Assembly (NCBI GenBank): GCA_040391535.1
Contig: JBEBXQ010000178.1
Span: forward strand, 1 to 7,453
Source of the DNA: JBEBXQ01 sp040391535
GTDB taxonomy: Bacteria; Bacteroidota; Bacteroidia; Cytophagales; Spirosomataceae
DNA: 7,453 nucleotides
Direction of reading: 5' to 3'
How positions within the stretch are numbered: position 1 is the first letter of the stretch; each line of letters opens with the position of its first letter. Below are positions 1 to 6,125 of this stretch, piece after piece. The notes under the pieces were generated by a model. The model did no database searches and was not told where the DNA came from. It was given only the letters and a program-made list of their open reading frames with translations. The translations under genes were made by a program, and so were the position numbers.

Positions 1-2136
1 GATGCGGATGTAGTAGCCGTCAACAGTAACTTTAAATTTACCGAAATTTCCGGTCAGACCGGCACTGTAGCTGTTTGAGGTTTCCTGTTTCAGTTCCGGA
101 ATGCCCAGTAATTGCGCAGGACGGCTGTCGTTGGTAAACGTTCCCGACTGAATAATCACACCATCCACAAAAAGACTGGAAGTTGCACTGAAGTAACGCT
201 GATGCAGCGACGGCGCCCGAAAACCAGTACTGGCTGCTGCTCTGATGGCCAGATCGTCTGTAATTTTATAACGGGACGATACTTTCCAGTTGAGTGTAGA
301 GCCGAAATCAGAATAGTTTTCAAACCGTAATGCACCGTCAACGAGCCATTTTTCAGTAACGTTCAGGCTCAGATCCGTGTATAAACCCACGGAAGTACGG
401 GATACATTAATGGCGTTTTCAGGACGGAATCCCGGAAAGGCTTGTGCACCTCCGGCATAGTTCCCGCCATTAACCGCTTTCAATGTAAAAATATTTCCGG
501 TAAGGCTGGGGATCAGAATATCATTTCCGTTGGCATCAACTCCCACTTTCACGGCCCTTCCGTAATCAGCATACGATTTTTCTTCACCTTCCACAATCTG
601 ATAGTTCTCAAAGCGGTGCTCAGCGCCAAAAGCCACATTCAGTCCGCTTAATACAGATCCGAAATTCCGGTTCACATCCAGGTTAGTGGTATTCTGTGAA
701 AAACGGTAGCCACCGTCTGTAAAGCGGGTAGGGGACGCCGTCAGCAGGGAAGCATTCAGAGAATTGGAAGTAACAAAGTCGATGGCATTTCTGCCAAACG
801 TATTACTCAGATCGACATTCCATTCGCCGGCAGTACCCCTGATCCCGGTAGCGAAAGACTGGTCTCCGTTATCTGTTTCAATCAGAGGAAGATACCCGAG
901 CGGATAAATTTCAGCTATATTCTGGGTAAGCTGTGCAGGCATGCGACGAAATGCACCCGATTGTCCGTGCCGGTAATTCAGACCGCCGAAGGTATAAAAT
1001 TCAGTGGTTGTGCCTAACGGAATAACACTATTAAAAGAAACAGCACCACCCCGGTTAGCCGATTGCCCGATTCTCGAAACAAAATCACCACGGGTAAGCC
1101 CTCTTCTTTGAAGCTCTTCGTTCGTAATATCCGCACCGGTAGGATTGGGATACAGCTCCGGATTGTTGTAATCATTAAAGATCACACCCGTAAATTCTTT
1201 CATACGGTTGGTAGGGTTTCTGAAATCGAAGGACCCGGCAAAATTGATAAATCCGCCTTTGTCGCCCAGTGACAGCCCGTAATTAGCATTGGCCTGTACG
1301 GTTTCTCCATCCGCAGACCCTTCAGCATTTTTAGAGAAATGCGCACCGGTGGTGATTCCTGCACGCAATTCACCAACATTATCCTCCAGAATAATATTGA
1401 TAACCCCGGCAATGGCATCCGAGCCATACTGTGCCGCCGCTCCGTCTCTCAGAATCTCAATGCGTTTAATGGAAGAAGTAGGAATAGCGTTGAGATCTGT
1501 CCCGACAGACCCCTTTCCGAAAGTACCGTTAATATTGATCAGAGAGGTAGTATGTCTCCTTTTACCGTTGATCAGCACCAGTACCTGGTCAGGCCCCAGC
1601 CCGCGCAGCGAAGCCGGGTCAATATGGTCAGTTCCGTCGCCCAGTACCTGCGTATTTGCATTAAAAGAAGGAGCTACATAGTTCAGGATCTGGTTCATAT
1701 TCACCTGACCTACATCCCTGATCAGGTTTTTAACGTCTATCACATCCACCGGAACCGGTGTATCCAGCTGAGAGCGCGGTGCTCCCCTTGATCCCAGCAC
1801 TACCAGTTCAGACAAGGAAGTAGTTTGCAGTTCAAAATTGAGCTCTTGATCTGCCCCATCATTTAGGGTGATGCTTTGCTCAACAGGCTGAAGGCCTGTA
1901 TAGCTGGCAACGATGATATAGGAGCCGGGGGTAAGCGAAAACTCGTATTTCCCGCCGATGTCAGTGATGGTGCCCGAACTCGTTCCTTTAGCATAAACAT
2001 TGGCACCGGGCAGTACTTCCTGACCCTCTTTGACGATTCCTCTCAGGGTGGCTTTTTGCCCGGAAACATAGCTTACTGATAGTAGTAAAGCGACCAGCAG
2101 TACTGAAATTCTCTTTAGAAGTAATAGATTTTTCAT
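1..2136 (-). CDS. TonB-dependent outer-membrane receptor with carboxypeptidase-regulatory-like N-terminal domain (C-terminus beyond window)
   Basis: Energised by TonB-ExbBD, this family imports ligands such as sugars, siderophores or other large solutes across the outer membrane. Reading leftward from ATG at 2136, 712 codons are open with no stop, so the gene is cut by the window edge. Residues 1-26 form a signal peptide (MKNLLLLKRISVLLVALLLS, then a YVSG-Q cleavage-like site). Residues about 27-105 are a CarboxypepD_reg-like beta sandwich (LRGIVKEG, LPGANVYAKGTSSGTITDI, GKYEFSL). SELVVLGSR at 109-117 resembles a TonB box. The plug follows at about 122-252, with SLRGLGPDQVLVLINGKRR and the strong family signature RIEILRDGAAAQYGSDAIAG. 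The rest is beta-barrel. About 200 C-terminal residues are probably missing, judging from typical family lengths. No SusD partner is visible, so I do not call it SusC. Its divergent neighbour is a secreted DUF1080 protein, which hints at, but does not prove, a carbohydrate ligand. Confidence 0.95.
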   Translation of the reverse strand, partial: MKNLLLLKRISVLLVALLLSVSYVSGQKATLRGIVKEGQEVLPGANVYAKGTSSGTITDIGGKYEFSLTPGSYIIVASYTGLQPVEQSITLNDGADQELNFELQTTSLSELVVLGSRGAPRSQLDTPVPVDVIDVKNLIRDVGQVNMNQILNYVAPSFNANTQVLGDGTDHIDPASLRGLGPDQVLVLINGKRRHTTSLININGTFGKGSVGTDLNAIPTSSIKRIEILRDGAAAQYGSDAIAGVINIILEDNVGELRAGITTGAHFSKNAEGSADGETVQANANYGLSLGDKGGFINFAGSFDFRNPTNRMKEFTGVIFNDYNNPELYPNPTGADITNEELQRRGLTRGDFVSRIGQSANRGGAVSFNSVIPLGTTTEFYTFGGLNYRHGQSGAFRRMPAQLTQNIAEIYPLGYLPLIETDNGDQSFATGIRGTAGEWNVDLSNTFGRNAIDFVTSNSLNASLLTASPTRFTDGGYRFSQNTTNLDVNRNFGSVLSGLNVAFGAEHRFENYQIVEGEEKSYADYGRAVKVGVDANGNDILIPSLTGNIFTLKAVNGGNYAGGAQAFPGFRPENAINVSRTSVGLYTDLSLNVTEKWLVDGALRFENYSDFGSTLNWKVSSRYKITDDLAIRAAASTGFRAPSLHQRYFSATSSLFVDGVIIQSGTFTNDSRPAQLLGIPELKQETSNSYSAGLTGNFGKFKVTVDGYYIRI

Positions 2137-2231
2137 GTTCAGAAAGTGTTTGTTAATACTGTATACCCATTCATATGGATACTTTAAGAGTGTTGCAATG
2201 TATTAAAATACTATATATATAGAAATAGTAG

Positions 2232-2246
2232 GTTAATAAAATTAAC
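2232..2246. repeat. Perfect 15-bp inverted repeat upstream of the TonB receptor, possible operator
   Basis: GTTAAT-AAA-ATTAAC is a 6-bp perfect inverted repeat around a 3-bp spacer, about 95 bp upstream of the receptor start. The symmetry and position fit a binding site for a dimeric regulator. The region is AT-rich, so chance symmetry is possible. No regulator gene lies in the window. Confidence 0.4.
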
Positions 2247-2494
2247 AACAGGTACATTCATAACCCTAAGGCATGAAAATTAGTTTATTTTTCAATAGGA
2301 TTATTTCAATAGCAGGAGAGCAGGCTCCGGTTTTACAGGGAAGTACTTATGATATTCCGTAAATGCCCTGAATTGCATAAAAGCCGTTTTATTACCCCGC
2401 AGTAGTTTCCGGATGTTAATGAAAGAATGCGGTCAGTAATAGCAGAATAGCAAATGAAAAAAATGCCGGTCTAAATTAGATTTTATCTGATAAC

Positions 2495-2502
2495 TACTTT
2501 TG
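2495..2502 (+). promoter_or_regulatory. Bacteroidota-type -7 box for the DUF1080 gene
   Basis: TACTTTTG matches the Bacteroidota housekeeping sigma -7 consensus TAnnTTTG at every fixed position. It predicts a start of transcription near 2507-2510 and a leader of about 35 nt before ATG 2544. The expected -33 TTG is not well matched about 19-21 bp upstream, so the promoter may be weak or activator-dependent (inference). Confidence 0.5.
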
Positions 2503-2543
2503 ACATATATTGCTCATGTATTTAGGACTAAAGGAAAACAGAT

Positions 2544-3173
2544 ATGCTCAGGATACTTATTGTTACGTTGTGTTTTGCTTACGCTACGGCTGGTTATGGT
2601 CAGTCGGTAAGTTTGTTTGACGGTAAAACGTTGTCGGGCTGGAAGGTTTCGGATCCGCAGTATAATCATCTCTGGAAAGTAACCGACGGTATGATTGTGG
2701 GTGGAGACCCGGTTAATAAAGTGCCGGTAAACAGTTATATCATCACCACTGCCGAATATGAAAATTTTGAGTTCAGATGTTTGTTCCGGCTTACCGGTGA
2801 TGCTTCCAAAGGGATGATCAACAGCGGTATCCAGTATCGTTCGGTAATCAGGGATAATAACATGGTGGGTTATCAGGCCGATATCGGTGAAGGGTATTGG
2901 GGTGATATTTATGATGAGCACCGCCGGGGACAATTAGTAGCCGGAAAGCTGGATGTACTCCGCGCGATACTTAACCCGACCGGATGGAATTCGTATATTG
3001 TCCGTTGTACAGGCAACCGTCACGAGCTGTATATTAACGGGGTAAAAACTGCTGATTATACTGAAAAAGACGCTTCCGTTCCTAAGAAAGGGATTATCGG
3101 TGTGCAGATTCACAGCGGAGGAAACGCCCAGATATTTCTGAAAAACATCGAGATTGAGCAGATAGGGAATTAG
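2544..3173 (+). CDS. Secreted DUF1080 / 3-keto-disaccharide hydrolase-domain protein
   Basis: A 209-residue protein of the DUF1080 family (Pfam PF06439, named 3-keto-disaccharide hydrolase), which has a concanavalin-like beta-sandwich fold and acts in the periplasm or at the cell surface on sugar derivatives. Residues 1-20 are a signal peptide (hydrophobic LRILIVTLCFAYATAG, cleavage near YGQ-S); there is no lipobox Cys. The mature protein is one domain showing family motifs in order: SLFDGKTLSGWK (23-34), LWKVTDGMIVGG (43-54), NFEFRCLFRLTG (74-85), GMINSGIQYRS (90-100), VGYQADIGEGYWGDIYDE (108-125), LYINGVKTADYTE (162-174) and GIIGVQIHSG (183-192). The length is usual for a single-domain member. 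ATG 2544 is chosen because it gives a complete signal peptide; only a weak purine stretch (AAAGGAAAA) precedes it. It is divergent from the TonB receptor and may act on a glycoside that the receptor imports. Family assignment is firm; substrate is unknown. Confidence 0.93.
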   Translation: MLRILIVTLCFAYATAGYGQSVSLFDGKTLSGWKVSDPQYNHLWKVTDGMIVGGDPVNKVPVNSYIITTAEYENFEFRCLFRLTGDASKGMINSGIQYRSVIRDNNMVGYQADIGEGYWGDIYDEHRRGQLVAGKLDVLRAILNPTGWNSYIVRCTGNRHELYINGVKTADYTEKDASVPKKGIIGVQIHSGGNAQIFLKNIEIEQIGN

Positions 3174-3213
3174 GATGCCGACCCGCCCTTAAATAGTATT
3201 TGTTTTACAGCAC

Positions 3214-3221
3214 TAATTTTG
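3214..3221 (+). promoter_or_regulatory. Bacteroidota-type -7 box for the EamA transporter gene
   Basis: TAATTTTG matches TAnnTTTG fully. It predicts transcription starting near 3226-3229, essentially on top of the TTG codon at 3229. That argues for translation from ATG 3286 with a leader of about 57 nt. The -33 element is not obvious. Confidence 0.45.
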
Positions 3222-3285
3222 TCCGGTTTTGGTTCATATCATTAACCTGCCGGACAAACTGACGGGTCATCGTATTTCTTATAGC

Positions 3286-4149
3286 ATGTATTCACGTATA
3301 TTTCTTGTCGTTGGGATTCTTTGTATCAGCATTTATCCTGTCATCGTACGTGATTCGGTTGTTTCGGGGTTATCCATCGCATTATACCGTATGGCGGTTG
3401 CAGCCGTAGTATTATGGTTGCTGGTGCTGCTCCGCAAATCCTGGGATTCTAAAGTGCTTCTCTACTGGAAAGGAGTGAGCATCTGCGGACTGATATTTGC
3501 TTCTGATATTGTCGCCTGGAATTACTCCATCCAGTTATCGTCCGCCACACAGGGAAGCCTTCTGACCAACCTGGCGCCCATTTGGGTAGGTATCGGCAGC
3601 TTCCTGTTTCTTCCCCAGAAACCGGGCAGATTATTCTGGACGGGTGCTGTTATTGCCTTTACCGGTATGGTTGTGCTGCTGGGTCCGGCTACGATACTCG
3701 CCATGCAGTTTGATCCCGGATTTATTCTGGGTATCGTATCCGGTCTGCTGTATGCGTCTTACATTCTGTACAGCAAAAAAATACTTGAAAAGGTAAATGT
3801 TCTGAGTTTTATGGCTGTGAGCAATTCGGTAGCCTCGGTATATCTTTTCATTGTGGCTCTGCTTTTCGGTCAGCCTGTTTCCGGTTTTACGGTGAATGAA
3901 TGGATCAGCTTTGCCGTACTCGGTATTGTCAGCCAGGTGCTGGGATGGCTTTCGCTAAGCTATGCCCTGCAGTACATTGAAGCCCAGCGGGTTTCCCTGA
4001 GCCTGTTAAGTCAGGCCGTTATTACCGGCATTCTGGCCTGGTTGTTTATTGACGAATCCATTAGCATGCAGATGATCGCCGGAGGTTGTATCATCCTGGC
4101 AGGTATAGGTGTAACCTTTCTGAAAGAGAAGAAGGCCGCGGTAAATTGA
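3286..4149 (+). CDS. EamA/DMT-superfamily inner-membrane transporter
   Basis: A drug/metabolite transporter of the EamA (formerly DUF6) type, usually ten transmembrane helices made of two five-helix repeats, exporting small metabolites or amino acids across the inner membrane. From ATG 3286 it is 287 residues, a normal family length. Hydrophobic helices run throughout, beginning with RIFLVVGILCISIYPVIV. Repeat 1 covers about residues 5-131 and includes the family-like stretch NYSIQLSSATQGSLLTNLAP (79-98), followed by IWVGIGSFLFL. Repeat 2 covers about 145-278 and ends with WLFIDESISMQMIAGGCIIL. The frame extends upstream to a TTG at 3229, adding 19 polar residues. I prefer the ATG because the extension is not hydrophobic and the predicted transcript begins near 3229. 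The gene follows the DUF1080 gene by 112 bp but seems to have its own promoter, and a terminator at 4193-4214. The substrate cannot be told from sequence. Confidence 0.9.
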   Translation: MYSRIFLVVGILCISIYPVIVRDSVVSGLSIALYRMAVAAVVLWLLVLLRKSWDSKVLLYWKGVSICGLIFASDIVAWNYSIQLSSATQGSLLTNLAPIWVGIGSFLFLPQKPGRLFWTGAVIAFTGMVVLLGPATILAMQFDPGFILGIVSGLLYASYILYSKKILEKVNVLSFMAVSNSVASVYLFIVALLFGQPVSGFTVNEWISFAVLGIVSQVLGWLSLSYALQYIEAQRVSLSLLSQAVITGILAWLFIDESISMQMIAGGCIILAGIGVTFLKEKKAAVN

Positions 4150-4192
4150 AAGGGAGCTTCGTTGGTAAAGTAGTGGGGCAGAGGGGAAAGGT

Positions 4193-4214
4193 AGCAAAGG
4201 CCTTTTGCTTTTTT
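4193..4214 (+). terminator. Rho-independent terminator after the EamA gene
   Basis: AGCAAA (4193-4198) pairs with TTTGCT (4204-4209) around a 5-nt loop GGCCT, and a run of T continues to 4214. A bulged alternative pairs AGCAAAGG with CCTTTTGCT. It lies 44 bp after the EamA stop codon. The short stem suggests moderate strength. Confidence 0.6.
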
Positions 4215-4258
4215 GTGTACATGTGGGGTATTCTTATGAACAATTTGGGAACAACCGT

Positions 4259-4289
4259 TTTGACTTGTTATTAATTGTTCGTAAATTCA
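4259..4289 (+). promoter_or_regulatory. Candidate promoter for the 36-residue membrane peptide
   Basis: TTTG at 4259-4262 and TAAATTCA at 4282-4289 are 19 bp apart, the usual Bacteroidota -33/-7 spacing. The -7 box keeps TAnnTT but has CA in place of TG. It would start transcription near 4295, about 16 nt before ATG 4312. The 11-mer TAAATTCATAT beginning here recurs upstream of the GrpB gene (5148-5138, minus strand). Confidence 0.3.
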
Positions 4290-4311
4290 TATTTATTCAA
4301 CTTTTCAGCAT

Positions 4312-4422
4312 ATGGAAGCGATCACGATTATTGTACTGGAGGTATTGTTTGCTGTACTGATGTACAACAGACGCTCTATTATAAAAGCTTTAAGAGAGCG
4401 CGTTAAAAGTGTGCATGGTTGA
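4312..4422 (+). CDS. Small single-span membrane protein, 36 residues, unknown function
   Basis: ATG 4312 to TGA 4422 encodes 36 residues: an N-terminal hydrophobic helix (EAITIIVLEVLFAVLMY, residues 2-18) and then a strongly basic tail with RR at 20-21, K25, R28, R30 and K32. This layout is typical of a small inner-membrane protein with its C-terminus in the cytoplasm (positive-inside rule; inference). Supporting a real gene are a plausible promoter with correct spacing just upstream, a preceding terminator that isolates it from the EamA gene, and a palindrome shortly after its stop. Against it are its shortness and my not recognising a family. Small membrane peptides of this kind can be regulators of membrane complexes or type I toxins; nothing here shows which. 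Confidence 0.5.
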   Translation: MEAITIIVLEVLFAVLMYNRRSIIKALRERVKSVHG

Positions 4423-4431
4423 GCCGGTTTT

Positions 4432-4446
4432 CCGTTAACTTAACGG
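4432..4446. repeat. Perfect 15-bp palindrome between converging genes, possible bidirectional terminator
   Basis: CCGTTAA-C-TTAACGG is a perfect 7-bp inverted repeat lying 9 bp after the small-peptide stop codon and covering the GrpB stop codon at 4440-4442. As RNA it would form a 6-bp stem with a 3-nt loop. Neither side has a proper T run (downstream of it on the plus strand is GCATTGGTTTT), so it is not a classical intrinsic terminator, but its place between converging genes suggests transcript-end processing or blocking. Confidence 0.4.
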
Positions 4447-5042
4447 GCATTGGTTTTATGATACCATATTACTGCTTTTCGTTCTTCCTCTTTTATAAAA
4501 GCATCTTTCGCACTGTTGTATTCATTCCCGTCCTGCCATTCTCTGGATTTAAGCTGTTCTTTTAATTTCTGATACTCGTCTTTGATATCAGCATTTGCTG
4601 TTAAATAGTCTCTGAATGCGATATGTCTTATCCAGTGTTCAGAATCAAGCGGTAGAATATGAATATGGGCAAGCCTGTTGTTGTGTTCTTCTGTGCTTGC
4701 CGGCACCTGGTCTTTGTCCGTAATTATTTTTGGTATTGCAGGGTTTGAATAGCCATCCTTATGTTTTACAAAGAATCTTCTGTAAGGCATCTCTTCATTG
4801 TATAACCTGTAATGGATATACCCCTTGTCAATTAAGGGCTGCACAGTTTTGTCTAAATCATTTTTGTCTTTTAAGCCCACCAGAATATCAATGATTGGTT
4901 TTGCTGATAATCCTTCCACTGAGGTACTTCCGATATGTTCAACCTGAGCATTAAGAAAACCGGTCAGTTCAAGTAATTCAGATTTTATTTCGTAAAACCT
5001 TTCCGGCCAGAGGGGATCATATTTTTCAAATTTAATTTTCAT
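4440..5042 (-). CDS. GrpB family (UPF0157) nucleotidyltransferase-fold protein
   Basis: A 200-residue cytoplasmic protein of the GrpB/UPF0157 family (PF04229), members of the nucleotidyltransferase superfamily, mostly of unknown substrate. The signature is clear: VEHIGSTSVEGLSAKPIIDI at residues 34-53, containing the GST...D-x-D/I-type NTase motif with K48, P49 and D52. Further family features are the YRRFF segment (88-92), RLAHIHIL (123-130), FRDYL (143-147) and EYQKLKEQL with YNSAKDAFI (156-183). The frame is open 27 codons further upstream (to 5123), but that stretch reads as low-quality sequence rich in H, Q, P and S and does not belong to the family. ATG 5042 gives the standard N-terminus MKIKFEKYDPLWPERF. 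A 31-codon ORF ends 1 nt before this ATG. It lies 168 bp downstream of the Rossmann gene on the same strand and may be co-transcribed. The eukaryotic-style claim that some members are dephospho-CoA kinase-linked does not apply to this stand-alone protein. Confidence 0.9.
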   Translation of the reverse strand: MKIKFEKYDPLWPERFYEIKSELLELTGFLNAQVEHIGSTSVEGLSAKPIIDILVGLKDKNDLDKTVQPLIDKGYIHYRLYNEEMPYRRFFVKHKDGYSNPAIPKIITDKDQVPASTEEHNNRLAHIHILPLDSEHWIRHIAFRDYLTANADIKDEYQKLKEQLKSREWQDGNEYNSAKDAFIKEEERKAVIWYHKTNAR

Positions 5043-5043
5043 T

Positions 5044-5139
5044 TCAGTTATCTGCGTTTGGTTCCGTTGCGGATGATGAGCCTGCCTGTGAGAGGGATGA
5101 GACTCCCAACCTAAAATCTCCAACCGTGGCTCCGAACAT
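5044..5139 (-). other. 31-codon ORF or degenerate sequence immediately upstream of the GrpB gene
   Basis: On the minus strand ATG 5139 to TGA 5046-5044 reads a 31-residue peptide starting MFGATVGDFRLGVSS and ending ATEPNADN. It stops 1 nt before the GrpB ATG. The DNA (5043-5135) is richer in GC than the genes on either side, and the overlapping GrpB frame is also open. It could be a leader peptide coupled to GrpB translation, or a scrap of repeated or transferred DNA. No family is recognised and coding status is doubtful. Confidence 0.25.
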
Positions 5140-5156
5140 ATGAATTTATAATCATC

Positions 5157-5170
5157 GTTTCTATTGAAAC
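5157..5170. repeat. Small perfect hairpin in the gap between the Rossmann and GrpB genes
   Basis: GTTTC-TATT-GAAAC is a perfect 5-bp inverted repeat with a 4-nt loop, 41 bp downstream of the Rossmann gene's stop on the minus strand. There is no T run after it on that strand, so a terminator role is weak; an operator or RNA hairpin ahead of GrpB is possible. Confidence 0.3.
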
Positions 5171-5210
5171 ATTTTCGTTATGCTATTGCAAATGCCTTGT
5201 TGACTGGGTT

Positions 5211-5984
5211 TTATTTGAATGTTCTGGGGTCAGGATGTAAATATTGATAGTTCAGGTCTATTGCTGAAAAATCCGAAAGTATTTTTCTCCCGTGCCCCTG
5301 AATATAGGGCGAATTATCTTTAATATCTTTCTGGTAATTGATAATTTCCTGCTTGGTAGGGTGCAAGGGTGCCACAATATTATAAGTTCTGGCAGTGGTG
5401 TTTTCTGAGATCATCTTTTCTGTTATCAGACATATATCTTCATAATGCACGTGATTAACGATTTGATCAGGTGATGATATTTCGTATTTGCTGAAAAACC
5501 TGTCATCACCCATCAAACCTCCTAACCGTAATATATTTACCTGTGGAAATTTATTTTTTATCAGTTGCTCCACTGATAAAATACCTGGATTAAGATCATC
5601 TTCTTCCAATGTATTTTCCGCAATCTCCATTCCGGTCTGTGGGTAAATGCCAATTGAGCTCATTAAGAATAGCTGTTTGCTGAACCCGTTTATAAATAAA
5701 CTTATGTTTTCGAAACGGTTTCTGAGAAGTTGAGGATCAGTTCGTTTGGAAAACGGAACCGTGATGATAATGGTGTCCAGCTGATCTGATACTTCCCAGG
5801 GCTTATATTCCTGAACTACTTCATCATCCCTGAACTGTATAACAACCGAATCATATCCCATGGCTATAAGTTCTGAGTTCTTTTTTTCGGAGGTTGTTGT
5901 TGTGTGGATTTTACTGTTTGGAGATAAATGCTCTGCAATGCGTACTCCCAGCCAGCCACAACCAATAATGCCTGTATTTTTCAT
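5211..5984 (-). CDS. YeeZ-like NAD(P)-binding Rossmann-fold protein (atypical extended SDR / epimerase family)
   Basis: A 257-residue cytoplasmic protein with an N-terminal dinucleotide-binding motif GIIGCGWLG (5-13) directly after the start, then the alternating beta-alpha pattern of the NAD-dependent epimerase/dehydratase family. TIIITVPFS (71-79) marks a central strand, SSIGIYP (109-115) matches the SS-x-x-x-Y segment of extended SDRs, LRLGGLMG (152-159) the following strand, and VNHVHYEDI (176-184) the family's substrate-side H-x-x-D region. YNIVAPLHPTKQE (201-213) resembles the C-terminal part of YeeZ-type proteins. I do not see the catalytic Tyr-x3-Lys pair at the usual place, so oxidoreductase activity should not be assumed. 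ATG 5984 is chosen because the nucleotide-binding motif begins five residues later. It is transcribed toward the GrpB gene. The reaction and substrate are unknown. Confidence 0.85.
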   Translation of the reverse strand: MKNTGIIGCGWLGVRIAEHLSPNSKIHTTTTSEKKNSELIAMGYDSVVIQFRDDEVVQEYKPWEVSDQLDTIIITVPFSKRTDPQLLRNRFENISLFINGFSKQLFLMSSIGIYPQTGMEIAENTLEEDDLNPGILSVEQLIKNKFPQVNILRLGGLMGDDRFFSKYEISSPDQIVNHVHYEDICLITEKMISENTTARTYNIVAPLHPTKQEIINYQKDIKDNSPYIQGHGRKILSDFSAIDLNYQYLHPDPRTFK

Positions 5985-5991
5985 AGATTTA

Positions 5992-5999
5992 CAAAGATA
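5992..5999 (-). promoter_or_regulatory. -7 box directly upstream of the Rossmann gene
   Basis: On the minus strand TATCTTTG matches TAnnTTTG completely and ends 7 nt before ATG 5984. Transcription would begin about 1-4 nt before the start codon, implying a leaderless or nearly leaderless mRNA. No good -33 TTG is found at the usual spacing. Confidence 0.5.
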
Positions 6000-6026
6000 A
6001 GCTACAAACTATAGGTCTTTATCAGA

Positions 6027-6125
6027 TTATCGTATGAGTTCTAAAAAACCTTTCCTGATATCTCGTTTAGTCAACTCTCCTGTTTCTGTATTAAAAATAA
6101 GCAATCCTTCGTTTTTGTCCTCAAG
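6027..6125 (-). pseudogene. C-terminal fragment of an unrecognised protein-coding gene
   Basis: On the minus strand a 32-residue stretch ends in a TAA at 6029-6027: it contains NEGLLIFNTETGELTKRDIR followed by KGFLELIR. The composition looks like a real protein C-terminus (amphipathic, balanced charge, FNTETGE turn). A TAG codon (6128-6126) interrupts the frame directly upstream; before it TRYFSP could belong to the same protein, but another TAA precedes that. There is no start codon. I read it as a gene tail left by decay or deletion, reading into the Rossmann gene promoter. The parent family is not recognised. Confidence 0.35.

Larger units (their letters stand above)
2137..2543. other. Divergent intergenic region between the TonB receptor and DUF1080 genes
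   Basis: This 407-bp gap separates two divergent genes and should carry both promoters. The half next to the receptor (2137-2290) is very AT-rich and contains a perfect inverted repeat at 2232-2246 and a 12-bp palindrome CTATATATATAG at 2211-2222. The half next to the DUF1080 gene has a TAnnTTTG box at 2495-2502. The middle (about 2300-2432) is richer in GC and holds a 43-codon open stretch on the minus strand that may be a gene remnant. I found no good TAnnTTTG box for the receptor gene; TACATTGC on the minus strand near 2196-2203 is only an approximate match. Confidence 0.7.

Noticed and set aside
1289..1791. Plus-strand ORFs of 130 and 150 codons
   Set aside because: They lie antisense to the plug-domain part of the TonB receptor, whose signature motifs are unmistakable, and their translations show no family features.
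1..2136. SusC/RagA assignment for the TonB receptor
   Set aside because: The SusD partner is not next to it and the plug sequence (GAAAQYGSDAIAG type) is that of general TonB receptors; the end of the gene and what follows lie outside the window.
2211..2222. CTATATATATAG palindrome as an operator
   Set aside because: It is a simple TA repeat in AT-rich DNA, so symmetry is expected by chance.
2514..2933. Minus-strand ORF of 139 codons
   Set aside because: It is antisense to the DUF1080 gene, which has clear conserved motifs and a signal peptide.
5043..5123. Longer GrpB start at 5123
   Set aside because: The extra 27 residues are rich in H, Q and P and not like the family N-terminus, which begins exactly at ATG 5042.
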